From assembly GCA_000226015.1 (NCBI GenBank), contig JH152723.1, forward strand, positions 131,760 through 167,497: a DNA stretch of 35,738 nucleotides. Direction: 5' to 3'. The translations under genes were made by a program, and so were the position numbers. Below are positions 10,435-21,132 of this stretch, one piece after another (positions within the stretch are counted from its first letter, which is position 1; each line of letters opens with the position of its first letter). The notes under the pieces were generated by a model, which saw nothing but the letters and a program-made list of their open reading frames with translations, made no database searches and had not been told where the DNA came from. The DNA comes from Mnemiopsis leidyi (lineage: Eukaryota > Ctenophora > Tentaculata > Lobata > Bolinopsidae).

Positions 10435-12271
10435 CGTATTCAATTTATATTATACATTTATGCGCTATACATTCATATTGGATTCAAAATTGTGGGCTCT
10501 TACCATCTTACAATCTTTTCAAATATAAATTGGAGACTAAGAATACATAATGTAGGATTTATTAGCGAATCTTGAACTTGCTTAAATATTAATGGGAACT
10601 GTGTGTCTCTCTTTACGATAGACAACATGGACAGTTGGTAGTTGGTACCCGGGTAACTCATATACGCAGCAACTAAATTGAACTAAGTTGGATTGATTAT
10701 CATTCTGCGCTGGTTGTCTGAATGACCTAATCATATTGCTACCAAGGGCTCCTTATCAAAATTTAATCTGGTGGTTTCGAGTGGTCTCATGGATCTTTCA
10801 TGGAATTTCGAATTTTTGTCAATATGATCTTATAAATTTGGAGGTGTGGAGCTACACGAATCACGATCATAAACTTAAAGTGAAGTGCGTTCGTGGTTCG
10901 CGTTTAACGTTTAGTAGTCTGCTGCTTTTAGTTGTCTCAAATTTCCCTGCAATCCAAGGGCCATGAACATTAGCAGAGATAAGAGTTCTTTCAAAGTGCT
11001 CTAAATAAATTATTCGCCCGTCCTCGGCCTCCAAACAAAAACAATCAACTCTCGAAGCTGGTAATGTAATAGACGACCCCAAACATTAAAACCTTGCGAC
11101 TATCCCAAATTGCTTAGATCATCAGATTCTTAGACAATCCCTTGATTTGTTTATATTGCGTCCAATATTATTAGTCCTCATATAACACCCACATCAGCCT
11201 TTCTATCGTTATATTTATAGTTATATCACGTCAGCCAATCGTGTTCAATGTTATTGTTTTCGCTACAGCACAAACTGAATATGTTCATTATGTAGTTGTT
11301 GCTGCTTCGCACTATAATTATCCTACTTAATTATAATACACTCGAGTGCATGTCACACTGTGTGTGTTCGTACAACTACAATGCATTTATTACAGGGGTA
11401 TGTAAGATTGCAAAGTCTCATTCCCTTTACTCAGCTTCGAAGCTCATGCCGCTACTGTTCACATGATCGCAAACAATTTTGCAAGAATCATTTCCACATT
11501 ATCCCAGTCGGGGAATAAGTAAAATGCAGCTACACCTATGAGCCTATGTTCATCTATTAATTTTAAGTATTTTGGCTATAAGTCGTGCTTGGATTACGTC
11601 ACACGTGGCTTTTGGACTACTTGCGTTCGTCCTGTGGAGAAACACCTCTTAAAAGTTAGAGATCCTACAGCCCGTGGCATCAGTTCAAAAACTTTAGTAT
11701 ATAATCTGAGAGGCACAACAACAAACAAATTCTTAAAGTTTCATCAAAAAATATTGACCAGAAGTAAAGTTATGAGCAATTTTCTTTTCCGTGTAAGGAT
11801 GCATCCAAATTTTAAAACCACCCTGTATATAGTCAACTGCACATATAGTCAGCTCAAGAACAGATTTGTGAGCTGCTCATGCCACATCAATCAAATTGCA
11901 CAAATCCTTTAGATTTAGTTCATTAGAAATAAGGATTCCTGTTAAGGAGCTGATCAGAATCAAATTATTAACCTGCACTAATTATAATCTAAATTAGCAT
12001 GAGATGCTTTCATAGAATTCAATGTAACCTATAACTGTTGAACAATTTATATTTAAAGTTTTTAAATTTTGTGTCCTCTTTACTGGTTGATTTCGTTTTA
12101 ATTTTCAAGTATCAGTATCATTGCCCAAATGCTGTTGATTCAATTAAATCAACGTAATTCAATGGAACATGATTACTTCAATGTGCAATATATTTAAATT
12201 TGTTTTTGTGTAAGCTGAAGATTTATATAACATATTTTCTAGCAAGAATTGATAAAGGCGTTCTAAAAGCG

Positions 12272-15057
12272 ATGTTTCTCGGTTTAGGAGCGGCTCTGCT
12301 GCTCCTTATTTTCTATATCACATGGAAACTCTTCTTCAGCTCCAAAATCAAGGTCCCTGTGTCTCCGGGAGCGAAATTTTTCACCGGGCACATTCATCAC
12401 TTGAACGAAGTTTCGGTTGCAACTAAATATAAGTACGAAGAAGTCTTCCGCAGTCTTACTGATCCAAGACGTGTTGGAAGTATGTAAAAACACGAACAAA
12501 CTCACCATTAATACTGTCTGAACTGATGCTACATTCACCTATCCTGACCTTTTTTTCCATCTCTAATACTTTTTTGCCGAAGGCAAAAAAGTAAAGTAGA
12601 TGGTTTAAAGTGGTCGGATTTTGGATGTGGTAGGTGGGTAGGTAGGTAGATGGCGGTGTCCGCTGTCCGTTGTCCGCTGTCCGCTGTCCGCGGTCACAAA
12701 GCAATTTTACACATAGTGCAGTGCGCGCCACCGTTTCCATGTCGACGTCACAAGTTGCCTCCGCAAAACTATTCTACGCTGAATATATATTTGCGAGTTT
12801 ATTACCGTTGCGCGGCGTACGTATCACTGTCAAAGTATTACTCCGAAGTATTATGTCCATTTGAGATTCAATTCTAATGCTTATCTGACTTATCTATGGT
12901 TTTAAGTTTATGTCGCTATAACTGTGGCCAATTATTTCATTCTTAATTTTTGCGTATATTAAGACTAATATTAATAGANNNNNNNNNNNNNNTATTTGAC
13001 TGCACCGTCATAATTATCCACATGCGTTGTTTTTGATAGCTAAATTTCGAGCCGGTTATAAGTTTTCAAACCGAAACTAGTATGTATCAACAGCAGCCAT
13101 TATCATCAGACAAGTTTGGATAAAATGTTTCAGTTTCACGGCCAATATTTTCACTGTAGCTTCCATGGTATTCCATCAGCAGTCTTTGCGGCAGAATTTA
13201 CTTTTACAACATATCTGCTGCTCAAATTCTATGCTCCTAGCACTAGCTGAGGGCAAATCGAAGAAGCCTCTTTAAGATTTGAGAGATGGAAATCTAGCGT
13301 CCGCCTGAGACCTAACTAAGCGGGCGCAATTCTTGTTAAATTTAAGTTTAAACATTTAAAAGCTGTAGAATATTTTTGGCTGTTTTGCCTTAACTAGAAA
13401 CTTTGAATATTACCATTGACTTTTTCATAATGTCTGCTCGTACTTGCGAACAGAGGTTCATCTAGCAGGCAGCATGACTGTTCTTATCTAGAACGTGAAT
13501 TGAATCGAAGTTCTTCCTCTGATCCTCTAAGTTAACCGTTCATATCCTTCAGGTGCTGTTGGACACCTAAAATTCTGGAATAAGTCTCAAATCACGCTTG
13601 CAAGTGCAAAAACTGCCGAAATAGTGCTGAAGTCTAGAACGAACATTAACAAGGGGGTCCTGTACGACGACTTGAGACGGTAAGCACAACTTCTTGTCCT
13701 CTGATTTTTTGAAAGGTTGCTTGAATATTTAGAAGTCAATATCAATACATCCGTCACAAATAAACACGGTTGTCGGTTTAAATTCTATAGTTAGGAATGT
13801 TCCAAGTATGAAATAAACTACTGGCGGTTTTTATAATTGGTAAAAGTGGGAGTTTCGCCTCGACTATTGACTAATAAGCTGAGGTTTCACTGTTCAGTGT
13901 TCACAAATTACAGGTGGTTGCAGGATAGTGTTCTTGTCCTACCAAGTCAGGCCTGGAGTGTCCGAAGGAAACAGCTTACACCAGCCTTCCACTTTGCTAT
14001 AATGGAAGATTTCGAGAGTACTATGAAAGAACACTCTCACATATTGGTCGAAGAATTACGGAAGGATCCAAACCGACCCATCGTGAAGCACCTCCTGGAC
14101 GTTGCTATTCATACTATTGTTCAGACTTCTTTTGGAACGTCTTTCACGTCTTTGGAAGATTCGGCCCCTTATCGAAACGGCTTAAGAAAGATATTTGACT
14201 GTTTGTGGAGCAGAGATATGTCAAGTATGCTTGAGATGTTGCCTTGGTATTATTACAACTTATCTTCTAATGGAAAACGTGAAATCGAAGCCATTGAGGA
14301 ACTCAATGCGCTGCTTCGGAACTTGTTGAACGAACGAAAAAAGGAGTACGCTTCAGGGGAAACAAGACTACACAACGGTAGGAAGTCTTTTCTGGACCAC
14401 GTGGTGGAGATACAAGCACGTGAAGGAGGCCTGACAGACGACCAGATAATTGGGGAGAGCAACACTGTGCTGGTGGCTGGTCATGAGACCACATCTGCTA
14501 CTGTAGCCTGGACCTTGTACTTCCTCTGCAAGCATCCCGAAGTTCAGGAACGGGTGTATCTCGAGATTGTTGAGCATCTGGCTGGCAAACCGTTTGATAC
14601 CCTTGAGGTTGGGAGTCTATCCTATCTGAACATGGTGGTTAAAGAGAGCATGAGGATCCAACCGACCATCCCTTCAATCGGGAGAGTGCTTACAGAGTCC
14701 ATCACGGTTGACGGTTGGACCTTTCCTCCCGGTACTGAGATCGAGATCATGATTTATTGGATTCACAGGGACCCGGAGTACTGGCCTGACCCTGAGAAGT
14801 TTGATCCTGAGCGGTTTTCAGTTGAGAACAGTCAAGGGAGGAACCCTTATGCCTTTGTCCCATTCTCAGCTGGACCCAGAAACTGTATAGGACAGAGGTT
14901 TGCTGTCCTGGAGTCGAGAATTTTGATAGCTGCCATCATTAACAATTTCAAGATCAGTACGACTCAGGAACTGGGAGTTGATTTGAGGAGGGATGCAGTC
15001 GATCTCACGTCAATACCTGGCCCTGATTTCAGAATTCAGTTTCAACCCCGGGACTAA
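12272..15057 (+). CDS. Cytochrome P450, CYP4 clan, three exons
   Basis: This is a haem-thiolate monooxygenase, expected to be anchored in the ER and reduced by NADPH-P450 reductase. Substrates are unknown; CYP4-type enzymes often hydroxylate fatty acids or eicosanoids. Exons 12272-12479, 13553-13679 and 13914-15057 join in phase into 492 residues, a normal P450 length. An N-terminal membrane anchor (about residues 2-22, GLGAALLLLIFYITW) begins at the first true ATG, which follows a TTTTCTAG acceptor, so a 5' UTR intron is likely. WLQDSVL and RRKQLTPAFHF are C-helix hallmarks of CYP4. The I-helix AGHETTS starts at A300, the K-helix ExxR is E356-R359, and PERF follows. The haem loop FSAGPRNCIGQRFA is at 429-442 with ligand C436. 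The residue that is a haem-linked Glu in many CYP4 enzymes (EGHDTT) is Ala here. The subfamily cannot be assigned by eye. Intron 1 contains an assembly gap. Confidence 0.94.
12568..12592. repeat. Perfect 11-bp hairpin with GAA loop, P450 intron 1
   Basis: ACTTTTTTGCC (12568-12578) and GGCAAAAAAGT (12582-12592) are exact complements around GAA. It lies about 90 bases inside the first P450 intron. A T-run followed by such a stem resembles a bacterial terminator only superficially; the context is eukaryotic intron. Confidence 0.65.
12624..12694. repeat. Short tandem repeats (GTAGGTGG/GTAG and GCTGTCC)
   Basis: A GTAGGT-rich microsatellite (about 12629-12650) runs into a heptamer array. GTCCGCT/GTCCGTT recurs about five times between 12656 and 12692. 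The block lies in P450 intron 1, shortly before the assembly gap. Confidence 0.65.
12979..12992. other. Assembly gap (14 N)
   Basis: Fourteen consecutive N bases in the first intron of the P450 gene. The true gap length is not known. It does not interrupt any predicted exon. Confidence 0.99.
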
Positions 15058-15072
15058 GGGAGCCGACATGAC

Positions 15073-15157
15073 CTTGTCGCGGTTATACCCGCCTCTTGCA
15101 GCTCAAAGCTGAACGAGATTGTTTTGCTTATGATAGAACGTCAGGCAGATATAATCG
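15073..15157 (-). repeat. Dispersed repeat copy, related to 35.2-35.5 kb
   Basis: Read on the minus strand this stretch contains GATAT.TGCCTGACGTTCT, then GTTCAGCTTTGAGCTGC, then GGGTATAACCGCGACAAG. The same ordered blocks occur at about 35236-35300 (plus strand) and 35418-35515 (minus strand). The shared + strand core GCAGCTCAAAGCTGAACG is exact at 15098-15115 and 35443-35460. It begins just after the P450 stop codon, so it may be part of that gene's 3' UTR. No coding capacity is seen; it looks like a small non-autonomous element. Confidence 0.65.
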
Positions 15158-15287
15158 CGTTAAACATGACCCGATAAGATTAGTTCAATCTGAAACACGA
15201 TGGCAAGTCTTTATTGGCCCACATTATAGTTACAAGTTTACGTTGTTATTGATTTATAAGAAATAGAACTAGATATATTATACTGTA

Positions 15288-15318
15288 ATTCCCGTTTTAA
15301 CTTGGTTAAAACGGGAAT
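15288..15318. repeat. Perfect 14-bp hairpin with 3-base loop
   Basis: ATTCCCGTTTTAAC (15288-15301) and GTTAAAACGGGAAT (15305-15318) are exact complements separated by TTG. It lies about 230 bases after the P450 stop, possibly in the 3' UTR. No miRNA-length precursor is present, because the stem is only 14 bp. Confidence 0.75.
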
Positions 15319-15557
15319 GGTTGAAAGGACAAAAAATGCATTCATAAATATGACGACTCTCAAATAGTCCAGACGATTTATTGTAGATGTAAATAACTAA
15401 GATATGGAGCTTAGGTTTATTATTTCATGCATTAAGTTTTTTATATCATACATTAAGTTTTTTTCGATCACTTTTTGATATTTTTATTTAGTGTTTTTAT
15501 TTCACTTATCACTGTATTATGTAGCAAGAAATATTTGTTTTATTTTGAATATATTTT

Positions 15558-15616
15558 ACTCAGTCATCATATATAATGATTGAGTAAAATTCATCGCTTG
15601 AGTAAAATTCATCGCT
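15558..15616. repeat. Palindrome plus 18-bp tandem duplication
   Basis: ACTCAGTCATCATATATAATGATTGAGT is a near-perfect palindrome at about 15559-15586. Its right end continues into TTGAGTAAAATTCATCGC, an 18-bp unit present twice in direct tandem (about 15580-15615). Confidence 0.6.
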
Positions 15617-15641
15617 GTTATTTCACTGTTACTGTTAAAAA

Positions 15642-15647
15642 ATTAAA
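15642..15647 (+). promoter_or_regulatory. Possible P450 poly(A) signal (ATTAAA)
   Basis: ATTAAA variant about 590 bases after the P450 stop. I saw no AATAAA nearer to the gene, so this is only a candidate. Confidence 0.25.
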
Positions 15648-16749
15648 GTTGCTAATTAATTCAAATTGCAAACAAAACTGCAATTTCTGTTCAATAACTC
15701 GATCATTTCAGTTTATTCAATAACATAACAAACGAACATGATTTAGGTTTGTCAAACTCATAAAACGTTAATTGTAAGTCACTGTTACCCCACCCTCAGA
15801 AAACAATTTTGCTACAAATCTCTCGCCAGTCCTTGTATTGAACCTTCCTTCCCAAGATCGGCACCTGGCGCGAAGCTAATTAGCCATGACACGGCGCTTA
15901 GCCGTGGTGCGTAGAACACAGACACAAACGCCTTGCCATGATCGGAATCAAGCAGAAAGTTTTAATTCCCTCCGTGTGGTCCGGTTAACTGGTGCCTGGC
16001 TCTCATACCACCGTGTCAACAAATTTCTAAACCAGTTATTGTTAAACCGCGTTTTCTCAACTTTATCTGTCAGTATTTTTAGTTACCAGTTGCCATCTTA
16101 ACACTCTAAATATTATTTTAGCGATGCTGGAGGACGTGAGAAAAACGCAATTTGGGAAGGAGAAAATGTCCGTTTGTCAATGCCTGATTATCGTTCCCAA
16201 GAATCTGAATTGTCGAGAAGAACAACAAATCATCTCCTTAGCTATAAGTGCCGGTTTGTCGACTATCAATACTTATGATTTAATGTCACTGGCCAGCTGA
16301 TTTTAATGAAGCTGACGTAATTTATGATATCGCAATGATCGTTCTGAGTGAAACAGCAAATATTATTTTTCTTTTTTGTAATCCTAATCTTGATGGCATA
16401 TTTTGATAATAATTGATTTAGCCTAATACAAATTAACAGAGGGCTGTGGTCGTTAACACTATAGCTGGGCAGGGAGCAGGTTGTTGAGAGATAAATTTTT
16501 GTGGGGAAGTGCGAAATTTTAAACGTAAAGTACCATCATTGTTACCTAGGAAAAGAAATGGGAAGCCAAACTTTAAAACCCTTTAATGCTCGTGCTGAAA
16601 GTGAAATCATAGAAGTGGATTCAAATATATTCCTCATTAGGTTTTTTTAAACATTTGCGACTGGGATATCGATCAAATCCGTGGATATGATATAGTTTCG
16701 CTAAGATTGTCGCTGTGATTCACATTTCCTTCTTGAACACCTACACCCT

Positions 16750-18430
16750 GATAATCAGCTTCCGAAAAAGCTTGGTTTGCTAAGGTTTTATCGTTTTTCC
16801 TTCCTTTAACTCCCTTTATCAGAAGGTATATCTTTAAACAACTTGTATTTTACAAACTTATTAATTCCTTATAAAAGTCTAACGAATAAATCGAGCCGAT
16901 GGCCATTGTCCAAATAAAACAACTGGTTGAATGGTTGACAGAAAACCCTTATCACCGTATCTCCTACATTGGCTGTTTACAGATGCGGAATTAGTGACCG
17001 ATAAGCGGGTTTCTACAGAATTCCAGGAGGAGGAACATAGTAGCCGTGGCACGGCCACCCCTCTCCGCTTATCTTTTCAATTTTCTCTCCCCAATATAAC
17101 CACCCAATCTCTTTACTATAAATCATCGCCACTCCTCTGCCGACTAGTCCCCCAAAAGTTCCACCAAAATATTGGCAGTACGATTTCTATTCTCGGCACG
17201 TGTCGTAGAAAGTGGAGGTTCAAATCTAGGTGTTTGATGAATTGGTTCCAAAACAGGATAAGTTGTTGACGGTGGTCGCCTCCCTGACCCGACCAAGGTG
17301 GCCCTGCACTCGATGGTCTGTCATCGGTATCTATTTTCGGGGGGCTTTTCCTTAAAGGGGCCCGCATCTGTCCGTTACTTTATCTGGATATGTGAGAATA
17401 TGTGTCGAAATGTTGGCCACTTCCAGCCCCTGCATCCATCTTCCACGGATCAGCTTATCTGAATTGGCAATTTTGTTGCTGAAAATGTGTCAGATTTCGA
17501 TGGTTGGTCCGATAGTAGGAATTGTGAAATTGCCCTTGATAAAGCTCATATCATTTCCTGCGTGGCCTGACACTGTCTTGTTCGGACATGGAGGACTTCC
17601 CTTCAATCAATACAGTTGATAAGACTGTCAGTACCAACACATGCACTTGAACACCTAGAAAGTCAACTCTTTTCTGTATCTAGTTATCGGTTATCTATCG
17701 TTAATCAAGAAAACAGGACAATACTGGAAATAATTTGATTTCCTTGTGCGTCGTCCGTACTAGGATATTCGGGAAAAGCCGTATGATGGAAATCACATGA
17801 TTCCCCTTCATAATTCAAGATAATGGGAGTCGGAATAGGATTCGTTACCTTGGTAATTTAAATTAGCCGAAATAAAGAAATTAGCGATCATGACAGCCCA
17901 CTCTATATCTTCATCGCAAATGCACGAATTACACAACATTCAAATGAGGGTCGCAATTTAGGCGATCCATCCGGGCTATTCAAGCTGTCAGAGCCTCATT
18001 ACGAGAAATACTGATATCCTCAGTTAATTGTGGTGCATGTAGTGCAGCAGTAGGGGTACAATTGTCGATTAGACCCCCTCCGTGCTAATTGATGCCAACT
18101 TATCGCCCTCCGATGGACAGCTGAAATTATTGTCTATTGTCCGTTCTTGACAGCTTGTTAATAGGAAAACTCTGGAGATAATGTAGACAGTATAGATACT
18201 GACGGGAATTCTCCTAGCCAACGTGTCTCGAGTTCAGAGAAATGTTTGGGGCGTCAGCTTTTTACCTTAAGATATGTGACAACATCCCTCGATGCGAAAT
18301 TTAAGAATAAAAAAAGTGCTTTGAAGTGAATGTGCAAATGATTAATTTACGGAAGAAGATGGTTTGATTGTTAAATTTGGATAGCGAACATTTATACATC
18401 AACAAACATGGAAACTGCAGACCTTATCCA
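16750..18430. promoter_or_regulatory. GATAA/TTATC-dense stretch (possible GATA-factor enhancer)
   Basis: I count about 17 GATAA or TTATC pentamers here, including TTATCT at about 17069, 17380 and 17454 and AGATAA at about 17816 and 18174. Chance expectation for both strands is roughly 3-5 in this length. GATA-family factors bind WGATAR. No open frame explains the bias. Whether it works as an enhancer is inference. Confidence 0.35.
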
Positions 18431-18451
18431 TGAAACGCTGGAAATTGTCCC

Positions 18452-18820
18452 ATCATCAATGGTCAAAAAACGTGATTGACGACGATGAACACATGTTTAT
18501 TGTAAGCCTCTTCAAACATCAAACTCGTATCTATTTATGTCTTATATTATAAACCCCCCTACAAATTTACTTTGGTCACTGACACCTGGGAATTTACCCA
18601 TGGTCGTGGTCTTTTTATGGTAAAATTCCATACTCTAATTTAACGTTAACCATTTTAACCATGGAAAATTCGGGGGTTTTTCATGGTCAAGGGCATGGTC
18701 ATAGTCACGGTCACAGTTATATCAAAAGTATGACTATGATCAATGGTCATGGTGAAATTACTTTGACCATTTGATCATGACACCCGGACGTAGGCCAAAT
18801 AGTCAAAAAATCTTGGTCAT
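18452..18820. repeat. TGGTCA/TGACCA-rich block with internal inverted repeats
   Basis: Seven exact TGGTCA or TGACCA hexamers lie here, plus near variants (TGGTCG, CGGTCA, TAGTCA). ATGGTCATAGTCA near 18695 is matched in inverted orientation by TGACTATGATCAATGG near 18730. AATTTACC...GGTAAAATT forms another short inverted pair (about 18591-18627). It could be a degenerate simple repeat built on a GGTCAT unit, or a cluster of nuclear-receptor-like half-sites. Confidence 0.5.
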
Positions 18821-19971
18821 TCCCGAAATTAAATTGTAAAGATGGACTTCTGTTTCAATTTAAGGGCAATCAATGTGTTAATGCAGCGCTTGTTGCACGA
18901 TACCTGTGATACCGTTGGGCTGAGATTAATTATTCATTTAATTTAAAAGTCACTGTAATTAAACAAAATTTTGTTCAAACTTTAAAATTAAGGAGCGTGG
19001 AGCTTAGTATTAAATCTGATTCCGCTCACTGATTCATTTTAACAAGTCTTCGAACAGGAACTTCTTACAAGATGCTACTCCTTATTTAAGCTGAAACAAA
19101 ATACCTTATTGTGTCACTGCCCTGTCAAATGCAAGGTTAAAAATACAAGATATTCGTTGATAGCACGCGATGAGGCCACTTAAAATCTCCATTAAATCAT
19201 ATAATACTATAATAGACATGGACCTGTCTCAGCCGGTCATATATTTTATAACTCACTATAAGTAGCCTGCTCTTCTCCCAGCTCATTAAAGCCCATATTT
19301 CCAAATAAGCCCGGGCTCATTTTCTCCGACTCATAATCGTTTGGATGTTTTTTGACGTAAGCCTTGTTCCTGTTAGTACTCCGCTTCAAATGCCCAGAAC
19401 AGCCTTTCACTGTCAGATTCTTCTCTGCCCGTCAATAACAATAATAGCCGTTATCACTTATCACTGGTGACTGGCCTGGAATGAGGTATGACGCCAAATT
19501 GACATCTTTTCGTGGCCCCATGTCACCCTTGATAAGGGACAATGACCTGAAGTTGGTGGGAGGACCGTTTTTTCATCAATAAATTCCCCCAGCGCTCGAT
19601 TATCAGTAGAAAACCGAAACCCTACGTTGTGACTTAGGCGTTTATCGTTCCATTTTGTGATCATTACGTCTAGATGCTGCGGTAATCGTTTTGTGGCGTG
19701 CTGTGCGTGGAAGCGGAGGCTTTCCACGTCCATCCTTTCTGGTCTCCTTGTACGAGAGAAAAAACTACTGAGCATATTTTTTATATTTATGTGCAAATAT
19801 TTCGCCACATTTTATACTGTCGTATAAAGCAATAAAATCTGCTGCTATATCAAAGAAATATAGCTCTAACATAGTGCGTCCGACGTTTACAGTTGATTTG
19901 TCCTTGATCCAACGTCGACAGCAGAATGCCAATTCTAATCTTTTCTACCCCAGCACCGCAAGTCTTGAGCC

Positions 19972-20166
19972 AAGTGTATGCTAAGCCAAGTTTCGAGCTC
20001 GCCACACCAAGTCTCGAGCCAAAACTGCAACTTAGTGCCGAACTTAGCAATAGCATTAAACTAAGTGCACCAAGTCTCGAGCTTAGCCTTAAACTTTGTG
20101 CACCAAGTCCCAAGCTTAGACTTGAAACCAGTGCACCAAATCTCGAACCAAGCTTTGAACTTAGAG
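19972..20166. repeat. 33-bp minisatellite (about 5-6 units)
   Basis: Units begin CACCAAGTCTCGAGC. Successive copies occupy 20005-20037, 20038-20067 (a divergent 30-bp copy), 20068-20100, 20101-20133 and 20134-20166, with a degenerate copy before them. Because 33 is a multiple of three, the + strand frame 19926-20177 shows an 11-residue repeat of the SAPSLELSLKL type starting from an ATG. No splice or homology evidence supports translation, so I treat it as a minisatellite rather than a gene. Confidence 0.8.
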
Positions 20167-20600
20167 CTTTTAGTTAAGTGCGAAGAGGCTCCATTTCAAG
20201 CCGGCCAAGTTTTGTTCGATAAGTTCCGATTTGTACGCTTCTTTCTGCTCATCCCCACCAACTCGGTCCGTTGAGTAGCGCTGGACAAACACAGAGTTGA
20301 CCTGGGTGCCGGTTGTCTGGTAATCAGTCCGTGCCACTCTGTCCGTGTTCCCTCCGAAACCCCGACATATACCCCTGGTTTAACACAAGTCAGGCTCTCC
20401 CCAAGGGTCCTGACCTTCTATAACGTATGTTATTTAACTGTCCGATAGTGTTAATTCTTTCGTTATACCCTGATGGGGTTCCGATGCAATTTTCTGCAAA
20501 TTGAGCTTGATGTCAACGGCCTGTCATACCATCTTCTGTTTAAGCACGCAAATTAAATCAATAATATTTTTCTTTCGCACAACCATTAAACCTTGGTAGC

Positions 20601-20855
20601 CACGTGGCTTACCGCTCACGTGTATTTGTTCAGAAGTCACGTGACGCATTGAAGAGAATACCCTGGAGTAGGTGCTAATTGCTGATAAAATCCATTCTCA
20701 CGTGACTCGCCACTAAATCATTTAAACTTGCACTTTTCCGCAGCATTAGTACGTCAAATTATCCCGGTTACCAGTTAGAAGACACCTCACATCAACGTGA
20801 CGATCGCGTGCTCGACCACGTGTTGCTACGCAACCAATCGGGCTTCTGTCACGTG
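20601..20855. promoter_or_regulatory. Cluster of six CACGTG E-boxes upstream of the homeobox gene
   Basis: CACGTG occurs at 20601, 20617, 20638, 20699, 20817 and 20850. One lies in GTCACGTGAC, which matches the CLEAR-type site bound by MiT/TFE bHLH-zip factors; others carry T or C flanks. A CCAAT motif lies at about 20833. The last site is about 160 bp before the homeobox ATG. Six copies of a palindromic hexamer in 255 bp is far above chance, so this is probably the proximal promoter. USF, MAX/MYC or MITF-type factors are the family candidates. Confidence 0.55.
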
Positions 20856-21012
20856 GTCCTTTATTTCGTTCTCGAGTGCCCAATCGTAACGCGTTTCAAA
20901 ATTCATTCGAAAGTAGGATAGGTATTCAAAACACATAACGCATTAGTTCCTCATTTACGGATTATTAATCGTTGCAATTGTTACTGTTAGCTCTAGTCCC
21001 CCGAAAATCGTC

Positions 21013-21132
21013 ATGACTTTAAAGAATAACGGTCCCGGATTGGGACTAAGCCTGGCTCGACCCTTACCCCTCCTCACCAGAACTGGGTCTAACTTCTCTA
21101 TCGAGAACCTCCTGAACTCTACTCTAAAATCA
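21013..21132 (+). CDS. Homeobox gene exon 1 (EH1 motif)
   Basis: Forty codons run from the first in-frame ATG (upstream in-frame TAG at 20944-20946) to a GTGAGT donor in phase 0. The residues around [11 protein letters not shown] match the engrailed-homology-1 repressor motif found near the N-terminus of NK, TLX and MSX proteins. The E-box cluster lies directly upstream. Confidence 0.72.

Larger units (their letters stand above)
8965..12271. other. PGM3-P450 intergenic region
   Basis: Apart from the PGM3 3' UTR this 3.3 kb shows no supported gene. The longest ATG-initiated frame (11538-11912, 124 codons) has no recognisable domain and resembles chance. An imperfect palindrome surrounds GTATACATCTATGTATAC at about 9826-9843. 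Alternating GCGC tracts lie at 10404-10434. The far end should contain the P450 promoter and a 5' UTR intron, since TTTTCTAG at 12234-12241 is a plausible acceptor 30 bases before the P450 ATG. Confidence 0.4.
15158..21012. other. Large gene-poor region before the homeobox gene
   Basis: Nearly 6 kb with no gene I can support on either strand. Open frames here are short (at most about 115 codons), lack domains and often lack an ATG. Instead there are structured or motif-dense blocks, listed separately: hairpins near 15.3-15.6 kb, a small CACGGC/GCCGTG stem at about 15889-15905, GATAA-rich DNA at 16.75-18.43 kb, TGGTCA-rich DNA at 18.45-18.82 kb, a minisatellite at about 20 kb and an E-box cluster at 20.6-20.86 kb. 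Position and motif density suggest regulatory DNA for the homeobox gene. Confidence 0.45.

Noticed and set aside
11538-11912. 124-codon ATG frame between PGM3 and the P450.
   Set aside because: No domain, no splice or poly(A) support and unremarkable composition; it could be chance in this 3.3-kb gap.
12200-12271. In-frame extension upstream of the P450 start.
   Set aside because: It starts at a TTG, not ATG, and is crossed by a likely splice acceptor (TTTTCTAG). The ATG at 12272 directly precedes the membrane anchor.
12568-12592. Hairpin resembling a bacterial rho-independent terminator.
   Set aside because: The context is a eukaryotic intron with flanking GT-AG exons; there is no bacterial gene nearby.
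17200-17240. GGTTCAAATCT, similar to a tRNA/pol III B-box.
   Set aside because: No matching A-box or cloverleaf could be folded around it.
16931-17269. 112-codon frame whose end reads NWFQNRISC, reminiscent of a homeodomain helix 3.
   Set aside because: Only five residues resemble WFQNR; no helix 1 or 2, arm, or downstream basic residues. It is coincidental and inside GATAA-rich DNA.
19461-19808. 115-codon minus-strand frame.
   Set aside because: No recognisable motif, no neighbouring exons and no conserved pattern; treated as chance.
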